Assembly: GCA_033675265.1 (NCBI GenBank)
Contig: JAUJYZ010001076.1
Span: forward strand, 62,001 to 126,000
Length of the DNA: 64,000 bases
Direction of reading: 5' to 3'
From: Actinostola sp. cb2023
Lineage: Eukaryota; Cnidaria; Anthozoa; Actiniaria; Actinostolidae
A program made the translations under genes and the position numbers. Below are positions 30,352 through 41,121 of the stretch, in pieces. Under the pieces are notes generated by a model, which was not told the DNA's origin, did not search any database, and saw nothing but the letters and a program-made list of their open reading frames with translations. Position 1 is the first letter of the stretch. Each line of letters begins with the position of its first letter.

Positions 30352-33300
30352 ATGGCTTTTGTTTCAAATTCGTTCCTGATTTTTAACATGGGGACGCTAA
30401 GAGCGGCGTACCACCAAGCCTACAATATCGACAAAACACTGTGTAACGTGGTAGGCATTACATTTTGCTGAAAGTAATAATATTGCCGTTAGTTTTGATG
30501 CCTGCCGTTCATTTCAATTTACTTTTAAGCTTCAAGACCAGTTCAAGCTCAATAAAAAGCTATTACAGCATTGGTATGGAGTGACCGATGTTGGCGACAT
30601 CACCACTCCACTGGGCACAGCTCTGCACCCTCAATTTCCTTCCGTTGAAGGTGCGTCGTACACATATGCCTTAATAATATATTGATATGGAATGAAGTTA
30701 ACATTCTAACGCTTCGTTACAGATTATGGCGGGGTGTTCTTCACTTCTCTACGTCCACCGCAAACATCGTGTGTTAATGCAGAAGTTCAAACCGGTAAGA
30801 TACTTACCATATATTTTATAATAAATTCATATTCTAACAAAGAGTTATTTGGTTATTCCAGACAAAGTGGACGCATATCCACCTATTATCATACATGCAG
30901 ACCAACAAGTTCAATGCAATGAAGCAGAGCGCATTCTCGATGGCATCGATAGTGACGATGAAGACATAACGCCGCATTACAAGCCTGACGTAGTGCATAG
31001 TGAAAGCCAGACATATTCGAAAGTTATTGTTGTTGACGCTGGTAAGTGTGGTTTCTACATTGAATTAATTCTTACTCCGCGATTGCAAATAAAACCAATC
31101 ATTATTATTCACTGACAGGTATCGACCTTGAAAGAGCGACGTTTATTGAAGCGAAGGGTATGTCTGACCTTCCAAATTCTGTTTGTAACCGTAACTAATT
31201 ATTATAAAAATATTGTTTTGCTTTTAACATTGACGTTTCAGCTGATAAAGGGACTCAAACCATTGAAGTTTGTGAGCGGCTGGTAGTGCGGCTGAAGGAT
31301 ATATGCCGCTACCACAACGCAGGTAAGTAATATTTAGATCAATTGTTTTGGCTAGCGTTCAATCCCAATGAAGGACTTTACTATTTTAGGATCTCAAACG
31401 GAGATAACATCAAGCAGCGGTGTTGCAATACAAAACCAAACCTGCACCGATGAAGGTACTGATTGTGCTACCGACAATGGTTCTACTGGTAAGCGCAACA
31501 ACGGTAATACAATACTTAATGTTGAATCTCAATTAAATTGAGTTTATTATTACATAGGCAAACTGTTACATCAACCAATGCAGTCCGATGCTGAGATTCA
31601 ACTCAATCCACGAAGCAGTAAGTGTTGCACAATACGCATGTGTTGATTCTTAAGCTATTCGCAGTCACACAGTAATTCATCGCTTTTTAAAGGCTTGCCC
31701 TTAGAACCACAAATTATTGTTCTCTCTGGTCATGACGACAATTTCAGTAAGGACGAAAATGTGACCATGGCACAAGCATTCGTTGGTCAAGGTGCGTATA
31801 TGCCTCGATGTATACAAACAGCTTGTGTCGAGCTATAATCACTTGTTGTATCAACTTAATATTGTAGATCCTGACTTGGTAGTGTGCGAGAGAGATGAGC
31901 AAGATATCAATGATGAGTTTCAACCAAATCCACAAACCAGTGAGTGTTGTATTCATGTGTTGATTCTTAAGATATCCATACATTAATTAATCCCTTTTGT
32001 AAAGGCTTGCCCTTAGAACCAGAAATTACTGTTATTTGTGGTCATAACGACCAGTTGAATGAGGACGAAAATGTGATCGTTGCACAAACATTCGTTGGTC
32101 AAGGTGCGTATATGCCTCGATGTATACAAACAGCTTGTGTCGAGCTATAATCATTTGTTGTATCAACTTAATATTGTAGATCCTGACTTGGTAGTGTGCG
32201 AGAGACATGAGCAAGATATCAATGCTGAGTTTCAACCAAATCCACAAACCAGTGAGTGTTGTATTCATGTGTTGATTCTAAAGATATCCATACATTAATT
32301 AATCCCTTTTGTAAAGGCTTGCCCTTAGAACCAGAAATTACTGTTATTTGTGGTCATGACGACCAGTTGAATGAGGACGAAAATGTGATCGTTACACAAA
32401 CATCCGTTGGTCAAGGTGCGTATATATGCCTCGATGGATACAAACAGCTTGTGTCGCGCTATATAGTAACTTGTTGTATCAACTTCATCTTGCAGAACCG
32501 GCTGAGTTGGTAGTGTCAAATCAATCAGTGGATGGTATGTATATGAATATTTATGAAAGTCAATTCGAACTTGTTTACACGAGTATTTATTGCAGTAGAA
32601 GTAGAAGAAATTGAGCAGCCACCATCTGGCGATGAAAAGGAAGACGACCTAGAAGAGGACATAATAGGTAACCATTGCATCCCACTCAAAGTAGTTTGAG
32701 TTACTGTTGTTAGACTTATATTTTATGTTTCTAGAAACAAAAATACTTCATAAGAAGGCGGTGTGCCACATATGCAAGGACCAGGTAGCAGCACTACCAC
32801 GTCACTACAGGCTTGTTCATGAATGGACAACAGAAGAGTATAAGCAGTTTAAGCATAAGGGGCGTGAAAATGCGAAAACAAAAAATCCCAGGAGAAAGTG
32901 CCCTTTTAAAAAGTGCACCTTCACGGCTGTGCGATTTGACAGACACTTTTCAAAAGAGCACAAAGTTCAACGTAATACTGAGAAGTAAGAGCGACAAAAT
33001 ATACAATAAAGCATGAAGATGGTGATCTGATTATATTTTATTTTAATTAATCCAGATACAAGAAGTTAATTAGGGCGCTGAGATCTTCAAGAGTAATCGA
33101 GAAGCATTCTGATACAGGTAAGCTAGTAAAGTACAAATTAGTTTCTAATCGTTAAATGTATGTTCTACAATTACCTGTTTATATTCTAGTAAAAAGAGAG
33201 GAAAAGCCTGAAACGCGGCAAATAAACAATCCACCACGTAAGTGTATGGCTTTGTAAATATATAAATATCATTCACTAACCTCATTTTCGTCATTTCCTT

Positions 33301-33491
33301 AGCCGCCACTACAAGCGCAAAGAGGAAGTATGTCTTGGTAGAGGTTGAGGACAAAGACGGTCCCGTTCCGAAGGATGCAAGAACAGAAGAACAGAACGAG
33401 GAGGAAAGCGATGACAATGGTTCTGATTGCGAAGGTAATGCGCATTTGATGATAGTTATGTTGTAATTAGCGAATACAAAATATGAATATA

Positions 33492-33526
<35 letters not shown>

Positions 33527-35787
33527 GTTGCATTGACCGCGGAAAGTCAGCAAGATCTTGAAGATGACCTAATGCCGGCTTCGAACATTGGTATTTCAAC
33601 TGAAACAGTGTTTGGCAAGTCAATCCTTGCCTTCAAGGAACATCTCACGAGGCCTGATGGTGGCAAAAAGGTAGGCAAGTGAGAGAAGCATGTGATAATC
33701 ACGTTACTAACTAAGGCTCACTACATTTTGTTTACTCTCCTTCACAGCCAGAAAGACAGGCTATTATTGTTTCGAGGGAGGTTTCCAAGATAGCATGCAT
33801 AGTTTGCCTTGACACTGAACCCTGCGATCTTTCGCAGCCATGGCTGGATAAAGATCTAGTATGGGGGTCATTCTTTGAGCCAAAACTTGAGGAATACAAT
33901 AAGTATCACTCTGGCAAAGAACACGGTATGAAAAGTAATCTGTCGTTATATAGCTTAATTTATTATTGATGATTTTTATTGATGACTTATTCTATTTATT
34001 GAATAGATATCCCAAAGGGTCTTTGCCCCAGTACGTTGCAGTGCTACTCTACAGCACTTGAAGAATATGGAAACTTCATTTTGGCTGCTCGAAAATGGTC
34101 CAACGAACTGTCCGAAAAGGGAAGGGACGGACTGAATGGTAAGTGAAAATTGAGACGCGTAGCAGTAGCCAAAACGGAGTGAAATGCTGAAATCGTTTGC
34201 TTATGTTGTTAGCTCTTACCAAATGTCAGAAGAAGTGGCGGTACGCCCTCAAAAAAGACCGTCGAATCCAGGTATCCATCCTATTCTATTCTAATCATTC
34301 ATTCCATTTATTTGATAACATTTGTTTGTTAACTCAGAACAACAGACGATTTGTTGAGGATAAACACAACATTTTATCACTGGAGGACATCCATAAAGTT
34401 TTGGATTCACAGGTATATTAGGCGGTTGTCGAAACCATCTATATTCACAATAAAAATAACTTGTTGAATAATATTGTCTATCTTCGCAGCATGCCAAAGA
34501 TTGTGCGGCGAGGCTGAAGCACTACTATGATCTTATCAAAGACGAGAAGACGGTTAGTATGGCAACAATAGGAATGTTCAAATGCTATGAACCTAACAAT
34601 ACACGCTTATCGTTTAAAACCTTTAGAAGACTCCAACTGTCGATGCCGAAGAAGGGCGAAAGCTACAATGCTTCCTGATGACATTTCTATTGGTGGGTAA
34701 TGCAGGGCGTGCATCGCTGTTATCAAAGTTTACCTTCCAGGCAGCGGATGAAATAAAGAACGAAAACGACATTTACACCGCTTTCATAACCGACCACAAA
34801 ACGGCAGCATCAAAGGGAACAGCCTATCTGCAGATGCGGCGTCCTGGATATCGATACCTGAAAGCGTATCAATATGTCGTGAGGTAATAATTAAAATGGT
34901 CGTCTGATTTCATATCCTTGTAGTGTGTTAATTATATTTTTATGTCGTAGGCCTACCTTTCAGACAGTGAATTCAGACAACTCATTTTTTTTAACTACAA
35001 CTGGTAGAGCTGTTACAAGCAGCGCCGTCTCAAACTACATTGCCGCCTTTGTGAAGGAGTCGGGAGTACTGCCAAGGGAAAAGGCAAGGTGTTTCATGTT
35101 TTACCATTTTCATAGCGTGTAGCAACTTAACCATTCCCTTCCTCATATAGGCCTGCCCTACAGACCTTCGCAAGATGTGGGTCACCACAGTGTACAAAGA
35201 TGGAACGCCAAAGGAGAGAAGGCAATTATCAACCAAGATGGGACACGGCGAGAGGTTGGCAAATTGTTAACTATACTGCAACGTATCAAAAGTATTTTGT
35301 GGATCTCAAGTGTTTCATATTTATTTCTCTAGGACGGCTCAAATTTGGTACGATTTTACCGAGAAACAAGACGAGGCAACGGAGGCCTTCAAACTGATGG
35401 AAAACCATCTGGAAAGTGTAGGGGGGAAGAAGACCGACGAAGAGTCTCCTGTCAAGTCGAGCAAATTAACACCCAAGAAAAGGTTGGATTTCGTATCTCA
35501 AAAATCAAAACGTATCGGTTAGGAGTTAACATGGAATGATTTGGGTTTCAGGAACAGATGCTCATGGAACAAAGAGGAAGAATCAAGCGTAACTGTCACG
35601 TTCCGCGAGGAAATACGGTCTACAGACAAACTGAAGAAGGCCACAATATTGGCCAAGTTCAAGAAGGACCTTCCCAACATCTATGCGAAGGAAGACAGCT
35701 ATAAGTGGCGTGAACGTTGCTTTGACAAAGTGAGATCACTCTGGAGGCGCTACAGTCCAAGCAGTGAAGTCAAGAAAAGTTCTTAAA
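30352..35787 (+). CDS. Element A tyrosine recombinase with C2H2 fingers and SANT-like tail (multi-exon)
   Basis: A gene of about 25 exons, introns mostly 65-90 bases with GT/AG ends. The ATG at 30352 (MAFVSNSFLIFNMGT) lies 2 bases after a splice acceptor, as in element B. Order: an unknown N-terminal domain (exons to 31041), an acidic linker with three duplicated exon pairs (31693, 32005, 32317), two C2H2 fingers (32735-32986; CHIC...H...H and CPFKKC...H...H), a core-binding domain (33528-34553), then the catalytic domain with GNAGRASLL (Arg, about 34705), DHKTAASKG (Lys, about 34795), DLRKMW (Arg, about 35165), KMGHGER (His) and WYDF (Tyr, about 35355). A Myb/SANT-like exon (35551-35787, WNKEEE...RCFDKVRSLW) ends the protein. 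No RT. I saw no stop inside the exons I could join. Confidence 0.8.
31693..32534 (+). repeat. Tandem exon amplification in the element A recombinase gene
   Basis: A 312-base unit holding two exons and two introns is repeated: exons beginning GCTTGCCCTTAGAACCA start at 31693, 32005 and 32317, each followed by an exon DPDLVVCER...NPQT (the last one divergent). Exon and intron copies are both highly similar and frame is preserved, so the linker grew by recent unequal exchange. Confidence 0.85.
33495..33527. repeat. ATT/TTA microsatellite in an element A intron
   Basis: About ten ATT units just before a splice acceptor (ATTAG at 33527) in the recombinase gene. Confidence 0.8.
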
Positions 35788-36221
35788 ATAAAATATCGTT
35801 TCATTGATATATCCCTCATTCATATTCTCATGAAATTGTAAAACCGAAGGGTAGTGATAAAAATACAGTGATTAAACTGATAAGTGGTTTGTTTTTGTGA
35901 ACATTCTGAAGAATCCGCAAAGAGAAAGAGCATCGATTGGAAGCTAAACGCTCTGTTCACGAAAACACACACAATCACTTGGGAAATCATCTAAATTACC
36001 AGAAATCATCATAAAATACATAAAAAGTAGAACAGAATCATCAAACAACATGTAATTTAAAACGAAGAAAAAACAACTGTCGATATGTCAGCATTTTCGT
36101 GTCGAAAAGTCAGCATTTCGTGTCGATCGGTCAGCACATTGTCGAAAAGTCAGCCTTTTGTGTCGAAAAGTCAGCAAAGTGTCGAAAAGTCAGCAAAACC
36201 GTGTCGATTAGTCAGGAAAGT
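35788..36221. repeat. Element A right end with subterminal GTCAGC motif array
   Basis: Non-coding 3' region. Between about 36080 and 36220 the motif GTCGAAAAGTCAGC and its variants occur about seven times at 15-25-base spacing, the last (GTGTCGATTAGTCAGG) touching the core at 36222. By analogy with recombinase arm sites, these are candidate binding sites. Confidence 0.75.
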
Positions 36222-36231
36222 ATGGCCGTAG

Positions 36232-36989
36232 CCATGCATTGCTGACACGGAGACACTAGTATCTAGATTGCTTCATTTAAGCTCATATTCGGTACACATG
36301 TAGACCTTCGTTAGTAAAGCTTCCAGAGTTACAGACGTTTAAGGAGGCTGGAAAGGGTATTTCAGAATAACTATGCACTCATTGACAAACTCCTATAACT
36401 TTAAATTGCTTTAGACAAGATATTGATTCAATATGCTATTTTGAAGCTGGACAAATAAAGATTCGAAAATTTATGACAATATGACGTTTGATGTTGTCAT
36501 GGCAACTACATAGTACTTCCAATTAGACCCTAAATTCTCATTTAAAAATTTATAACTCGATTTCCATTCGGTGAATTTTTTTTTTAGCTTGCAAATTTTG
36601 AGTTTCACCCTTGATCTTTCTTTTGAGAGAAAACGAAAAAATTCTGTAATGCGAAATTCATAATATATCGCAAAAACCTATTTTGTTAGTTATAAAAAGC
36701 TTCTCATTACAGAATTTGTTTCTATTTCGCCTATACAATTTTGAACCTAAGTAGAAAAAAATGTCAAAAAATTAAAACATTTTACCGAACAGTTTTTGAG
36801 TTATTGGCATAAGAATTTCTTGTACACGTCAGATGGGTCTTGTAAAACTAGAAGAACTGCGCATGCGTCAAGCTTACCATTCGAGAACGGCCTTCGAGAA
36901 CAGTTGAACGATGCGAAGAAATTGGAGTTTTGAGTTCTTTAAATAGCGTTTCGTCGGATAATAATGAATGGCTTTCAAGTGAGGATAGA
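36232..36989. other. Element B left end and Kolobok left flank, non-coding
   Basis: The first 110 bases are the left end of element B (homologous to 27357-27460). From 36343 it is the Kolobok 3' region: A/T-rich, no reading frame, one TGCGCATGCGT at about 36857. Confidence 0.55.
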
Positions 36990-38099
36990 TTACTGTGTTT
37001 CGAAGTGGTAAATTATAGAAGCAATGATGCGTGAAGTCTTGGAAATTCTTGCTGTTGGTCGAGATGTCGTTGGGGACGTTGATGGCGGCAAAGCGAGTAC
37101 TGCATACAGTCCTATTTTCCCGTACTGCTGGTATACACGATTCAAGTGCTGATAGGAAATTCCTTGGATCGTCATCTTCTTAATGATTCCTAGTTTAACT
37201 GGACCCTGATCGTTAAAATGGTCGTAAAGATTTCCTTGATACGAACGCACGAGGTCGTTGCTTTGGTCGAGTAGCTTTATGTCTCTAAAGGCATCCTCAG
37301 CTGAAATGCTGTTACATTCATTAACAAGGAGTTCCCGACTGAGTTGGAGAGGTGAACTGCGTGACAAAAACAGTTTACACAGTGCTTTTGAATCCTCGAG
37401 GGCATCGTGTGCATCAAATTCTTCGTTCATCAAAGTGTTGAACAAAGTTGATAGGTTTTCTTTACTGGGCATCTCTACATTTGGCGGAGGATGTTTTTTG
37501 AGGTAGCGAACGATTGAGCGGCTGTCAGCAAAGTACACATTCATGTCTTGGAGTTGATCAACAAAGGATTTACCTGCAGTACGAAGGAGAACAGGAGTGT
37601 CAAAGAGTTCAGAATTGTGTCCAAGTAGAACAGTTACAGGCTTTGGATTGAGAGCTTGATCAAGTGGTGCTATGAAGTGGAGTAGTTCTTCCAGGCAGAC
37701 TTCTAATGATACGGTAGGTAATTCAGTGTTATTCTTGTACAATAGTCTTCTTCCATTTTCTTTAACTACGTGTAAATTATTTACTATCTGAGCACTGTCA
37801 CTGACTTCACCTTTGGGGACGAGGTATTTAGATAAACAATGTCCATCTTCCTTGATTGCAGCTAATTGACAGATTTCTGCCGAACGACCCAAGGATGTCG
37901 TTTCAAGATCAAAACAGATGAAATGATAATTTAAATTAGAACTGTAGTGAAGTTGGTTCTTGTTTGGACGGATTTGGCGAGGAGGAAGTAGTTTTTCAAA
38001 TTCTTTGAGTTCAGAACTTGATATAGTGTCCAGGTTTATGCCATCGAGTACTTTTAACTTATTGATAACTTGTTGTTGTTGTTGTTGTTGTGACAATGT
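36990..38099 (-). CDS. Kolobok-associated DEDDh 3'-5' exonuclease domain
   Basis: About 368 residues of the DnaQ-like family: motif I FDLETTSLG (about residue 60), motif II GHNSELFDTPVL (about 160), motif III HDALEDSKAL (about 230). A polyglutamine run coded by CAA repeats precedes it. There is no ATG before motif I. The open frame overlaps the end of the transposase exon (stop at 38107-38105) in another frame. It is therefore either the C-terminal part of the transposase reached after a frameshift (mutational or programmed), or a separately spliced exon. Related transposon proteins with an exonuclease after the transposase are my recollection of the family, not something seen here. The frame ends at 36990. 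Confidence 0.72.
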   Translation of the reverse strand, partial: TLSQQQQQQQVINKLKVLDGINLDTISSSELKEFEKLLPPRQIRPNKNQLHYSSNLNYHFICFDLETTSLGRSAEICQLAAIKEDGHCLSKYLVPKGEVSDSAQIVNNLHVVKENGRRLLYKNNTELPTVSLEVCLEELLHFIAPLDQALNPKPVTVLLGHNSELFDTPVLLRTAGKSFVDQLQDMNVYFADSRSIVRYLKKHPPPNVEMPSKENLSTLFNTLMNEEFDAHDALEDSKALCKLFLSRSSPLQLSRELLVNECNSISAEDAFRDIKLLDQSNDLVRSYQGNLYDHFNDQGPVKLGIIKKMTIQGISYQHLNRVYQQYGKIGLYAVLALPPSTSPTTSRPTARISKTSRIIASIIYHFETQ

Positions 38100-38104
38100 A
38101 ACAT

Positions 38105-40652
38105 CTAAGTTAGACCAATATCTGTCTCATAGCTCCTCCCTTCCTTTTTTTCTTTCAAAACATTTCTTGAAATTTTCTTGGATGTTAGTTCTTTTCTTCT
38201 GTGCTTGAATTTACGTGTGGATTTTCTAATGACATCCAAAGAAGATTTTTTATCTTGTGACTCACCATGGCTTTCACATTGTAATCCAGGCTGGATATTG
38301 ATGGATTCTAGTGTCTTACTTACATAGGAGTGCCCAATGTTCTTTTGTGCAACACCACAAGCTACCCGGAAGTCGCTACTCTCACTACCACCATAGTACC
38401 TAAAATAATAATAATAATAATGATTATTGATTTATTTTTACATAATCATAGATAGATAGATAGAAACTTTATTTATAGAGGGTAACACTAAATAATAGTT
38501 TATCTTATATATTTGAATATTTTCTAGTTTTATTACCTTATTTTCAAATTGTTTGATCCAATTGTATTGTTCAGTGATTCATTCCTTTGAGAATTTTCTG
38601 CTGGTGCAATCTTTTTCACTGCTATGTCTGTGGCGTACTCCTCAAAGAGACTAGTGAGTGCCATCCTTAATGACTCTCCGTACATATCTTTGCCATATGG
38701 TAATTCCCCATGTCTATAAGATGTTACATTTGTTAATGCTCGACACCAACTAGGATTGCATAGATGGTGATCACCAAAAGCGTGAGGAACTATAGAAATT
38801 AATCCTTTCTGAAGTCCTTCTGCATTGTTTTTATTTTGAGAAATGCAGTAGCTAAAACACTTTGTGAGGTAGTTGATGACTTTAGATGACAGTGGTGTTG
38901 CACCAGGGAATTTTTTTCTTTGACTTAAATTGTAAAGCCTGGTGCCTAAGGACCTTTTAGTGTGATATTGGTCAGACCATTTGTTGATGCCATAGGGAAC
39001 ATTCTGCGACAGGTGCAACAGAGTTGTACTGTCATCATCTCCAACATATGTTGAGTACTTTACTTTGCCATCCTTGACTGAATTTGTGAACAGCTCACAA
39101 GCAACACTTGATTCCATCATTTTTGAAGAGCCTTCATGATTGGCTCGGCAGTCATGTGATCTGGGCTCTTTTCCATATTTCTTTGCAGCTTCGCATACCC
39201 GACAAGTCTTACATCTAGTACTGAATGCCAAGACCTTACCAGTTATGAGTCCCATGGTAGCACCATGACCTGTGTTAGAATTGTGGCCTTTACCCCTCTT
39301 TTGCCAACCCATGTCATATGATACATTGATATCAACAATATCATTTTCATCATGCTTGTGACCTACATTTTGTTTAAGATAATGATTTTTTTCTTTTTCT
39401 ATATTTTCTTTGCAGCTCCTTTTTGCAAGCTCTTCAACAGCTCTACCAACTTCTCTCTCTCTTGTTTTGAATGTGGTATGATTTACTGGTGGTACATTCA
39501 TGGTGGATAATAATGTGCTCAGATGTGTATGGCCAATTCCAGCATCCAACGAACCAAGCACTACCCTACTGTTGATATCATATGCTTGAGGCCCCCTTTT
39601 ACCACTTTTATGCTTTTCTGATGTTGTTACTTTATTGTTGCTGCTACAATACTGGCATTGAACTGTGAACTCACTGGCAAGACCAACTCTCTTTTCATCA
39701 ATTATATTTGTAAGTGACAATGGACCTGTAAAATTATGACGTGAAATTATGATCTATACATTTGTACATGATGCACATGTACTCAGGAACTATATTTATA
39801 TCACATAATGTAAATGGCATCATTATAAGGAAGTCAACTTTGTTGGAACACTATTTTGTCACTTTCAAAAACAGAACTTTGTATGATACAAAATAACTGA
39901 GTTCATGATTTATTGACCTGCTGTTCATATGCTTCATCAGGTTAGGGTCAGTGTATGGTGTGCCCATATGAGTTATGTATTTGATTTCTGGAATAAAATT
40001 TTATTTTTCAGAGTCTATTATGTTTGTTTTTAAATATTGTTGTAGTGAAACAATAATTATTACCTTACCCTGTTAGTACAGTCTCTATTTGTCCTGGTTG
40101 GACAGAATTGAATGAGAATCTCAAGACATTACTCTACTAACAGCTAGCATGTAGTAAAAAGCAAACACATGGTTTATTTCCTGGGTATCATGGTTACTGT
40201 ATAACTCACCTTTGTTGCATTTGCTACATGATTGTAATGATCTACAAAGACTATCCATGTTGACAACTCTAGTTCCTAGTTGTTCTTGCTCTTCATTTTT
40301 CTGGGATGGGAGATGTACAAATATTTGTTTTACAAGAACATTCAGACAAAGCTGATGAATGACACTTTTTGGACAGCTCGTGCCCATCATTTACCATTGA
40401 TCTTGTTTTCTTTCGTGGTACATGTTCCGCTATTTCTTCGCTAAACTCCAGTCTACGTTTGCACGACAGCATCTTCTTAGCTTTATTTTTATGTAAATTT
40501 GTGATGTTTTGTTTTGGATACTGACTTGCAAAGCGTCCATTTTCCGATCGGCAGATGTTTTTAGGATCAACAGAGGAGTCAGAGAATTCCATTTCTAAAC
40601 TGCTCAAGCAATATAAAGTAGTTTTACAACACCTGATTTCTGACGCGTACAA
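38105..40652 (-). pseudogene. Kolobok transposase, Mutator-like DDE domain, three exons, probable frameshift in exon 1
   Basis: Minus-strand gene: exon 1 40652/40592-40210 (donor GTGAGT), exon 2 39725-38537 (acceptor ACAG, donor GTAATA), exon 3 38399-38105. Exon 2 carries the catalytic region: VNISYDMGWQKRGKGHNS-type first Asp block (DINVSYDMGW), GHGATMG, a CxxC pair, YVGDDDSTT second Asp block and SLNNTIGSNN. Exon 3 starts YYGGSESSDFRVACGVAQKN and ends SYETDIGLT before TAG, a typical terminus of this family. In exon 1 the frame breaks at about 40300 in an A run (PIPEK versus SQKNEEQ). The N-terminus contains a possible CxxC zinc element (CSKCNKG). Likely a slightly decayed copy. Confidence 0.78.
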
Positions 40653-41121
40653 TAAGCTTAGATATATTTTTTCACGAAATGATGTTTTACTTACGTCATG
40701 TATTTACGCGTGTGCAGCGCCGATATGATTGCAAAAGAAAGACTTACAGAATACATCGTACACTGTTTGAGAAGCTTGCAAAAAGAGACAAACATAGAGA
40801 GATGTATAAACAGTATTTATTTTATTATATCACGGAGAATAATGTTGTTTACATTGATTTGGTGCGATCGTCTCGAATTACCAGAAACGACCAATAATTT
40901 ACGCTGATCTATCAAGCTGTGGCCTTTTCGAAGTAAAAATGACCATGATAAATGTATTTGTGAGAATATTTGTTTAGTAAATGGTCATTATCACTTGTTT
41001 TACTCAAAGTTTAGTAGATTTTCTTCTGAATCGGGAAGCGCCGCCATTTTGTTTTCATTTTGTTGAAATTTTTTCGTCACCATTCTCCGCGCGGTCAGAA
41101 AACCCTTTCCAGCCTCCTTAA

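Larger units (their letters stand above)
27347..36231 (+). mobile_element. Element A: tyrosine-recombinase transposon integrated at the 5S rRNA 5' end
   Basis: About 8.9 kb bounded by direct copies of ATGGCCGTAG (27347-27356 and 36222-36231), which is the complement of the 5S 5' end. Immediately inside are inverted element-specific ends: the right end reads GTGTCGATTAGTCAGGAAAG before the core, and the left end, read inward on the other strand, is GTGTCGATTGCTCAGCAAAG. A cluster of GTGTCGAAAAGTCAGC motifs lies before the right end (36080-36220). Inside are a non-coding left part with periodic repeats and one multi-exon recombinase gene. No RT, no LTR. It is Crypton-like in mechanism (inferred), since a YR enzyme would produce such direct core repeats. 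Confidence 0.85.
36343..41117 (-). mobile_element. Kolobok-type DNA transposon, TTAA target duplication, nested in element B
   Basis: 4775 bases with terminal inverted repeats GGAGGCTGGAAAGGGT at both ends and TTAA at 36339-36342 and 41118-41121. It carries, on the minus strand, a transposase with the Mutator-like DDE domain and a DEDDh exonuclease. TTAA duplication with this transposase type is characteristic of the Kolobok superfamily. It splits the left non-coding region of element B: the flanks on both sides align with 27376-27560 of element A. Confidence 0.88.

Noticed and set aside
39721..40200. Separate small genes on the minus strand between Kolobok exons
   Set aside because: The interval has consistent donor (40209) and acceptor (39726) signals and behaves as an intron of the transposase gene.
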